Source: Thermoflexales bacterium (lineage in GTDB: Bacteria; Chloroflexota; Anaerolineae; Fen-1058). From it: a stretch of 12,588 nucleotides of DNA. The stretch covers positions 1 through 12,588 of the forward strand of contig JAUQXD010000229.1 of NCBI GenBank assembly GCA_030834835.1, given 5' to 3'. Shown here piece after piece: positions 12,539 through 12,588 of this stretch. The translations under genes and the position numbers were made by a program. The notes beneath the pieces are model-generated. The model was not told the DNA's origin. It did no database searches and worked only from the letters and a program-made list of their open reading frames with translations. How positions within the stretch are numbered: position 1 is the first letter of the stretch; each line of letters starts with the position of its first letter.

Positions 12539-12553
12539 CCTAAATATGGCCGA
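12539..12553. repeat. Right arm of the 15-bp inverted repeat bracketing the DnaA-box arrays
   Basis: CCTAAATATGGCCGA, exact reverse complement of 12240-12254. A one-mismatch partial version of its core, CCATATCTAG, also occurs between the arms at 12411-12420. The 35 bases after this arm show no supported gene. Confidence 0.8.
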
Positions 12554-12588
12554 CATGTTTTGTCTTGTAAAACGAAACCGAGGCAGCA

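Larger units (their letters stand above)
12020..12553. other. oriC: Putative chromosomal replication origin (oriC)
   Basis: This gene-free stretch holds two perfect DnaA boxes, TTATCCACA (12341-12349 and 12468-12476), plus near matches: TTATCCCCA (12321), TTCTCCACA (12362), CTATCCACA (12448), TTTTCCACA (12489) and TTCTCCACA on the minus strand (12081-12073). They are organised into two arrays and an unwinding-type element, with AT-rich DNA at about 12026-12050 and short AT-rich runs at 12505-12526. DnaA-box clusters of this density are characteristic of oriC. Between 12082 and 12320 I see no box cluster, only short palindromes: CCCACA/TGTGGG (12157-12162 and 12168-12173) and GGGCG/CGCCC. Its position beside housekeeping genes argues for a chromosome rather than a plasmid. 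dnaA and rpmH are not seen in the window. Confidence 0.85.

Noticed and set aside
12555..12588. ATG at 12555 as the start of a gene running off the right end
   Set aside because: No SD precedes it and the eleven visible codons (MFCLVKRNRGS) match nothing I know, including DnaA or ribosomal protein L34.

Overview
The window looks like chromosomal DNA of a moderately GC-rich bacterium. I place it provisionally in the Chloroflexota. This rests on a class I-type HMG-CoA reductase, a polytopic glycosyltransferase with a C-terminal beta-sandwich of a kind I associate with that phylum, and the overall gene mix. It is inference from recall; no database search was possible. No tRNA, rRNA, IS element or CRISPR array was found.

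Region 1 (1-2884, + strand) holds surface-glycan type genes: the 3' end of an unidentified gene, a SAM-dependent methyltransferase starting in a GTGA overlap with it, and a large GT-C-like membrane glycosyltransferase. A perfect 13-bp GC-rich hairpin sits in the first codons annotated for the glycosyltransferase, so its start is uncertain. Region 2 (2973-9285, + strand) carries a bifunctional class A penicillin-binding protein with an Ig-like tail, the nucleotidase SurE, an HMG-CoA reductase with an extra N-terminal domain behind a near-consensus sigma70-type promoter, and a DedA-family membrane protein. Lipid-carrier supply (mevalonate pathway), carrier recycling (DedA) and peptidoglycan polymerisation (PBP) sit close together, although each gene appears to be its own transcription unit.

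Region 3 (9323-11944, - strand) is a tight three-gene operon: a membrane protein with a CRP-like domain and two bacterial PH modules, then peptide deformylase, then a small XRE regulator. It converges on dedA at a strong bidirectional terminator.

Region 4 (about 11954-12588) has no credible gene and looks like the chromosomal replication origin. It contains two perfect DnaA boxes (TTATCCACA) and several near matches. They lie in two diverged copies of a 50-bp module that share the same 20-10-11 bp box spacing. A separate element on the - strand reads DnaA boxes, then a short GC stretch, then CTA/CTT trinucleotides, then AT-rich DNA, which matches the known basal unwinding system. A perfect 15-bp inverted repeat brackets the box arrays. 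dnaA itself is not visible and may lie just beyond the right end. The minus-strand operon next to the origin is co-oriented with the leftward fork, while the plus-strand genes are head-on to it.
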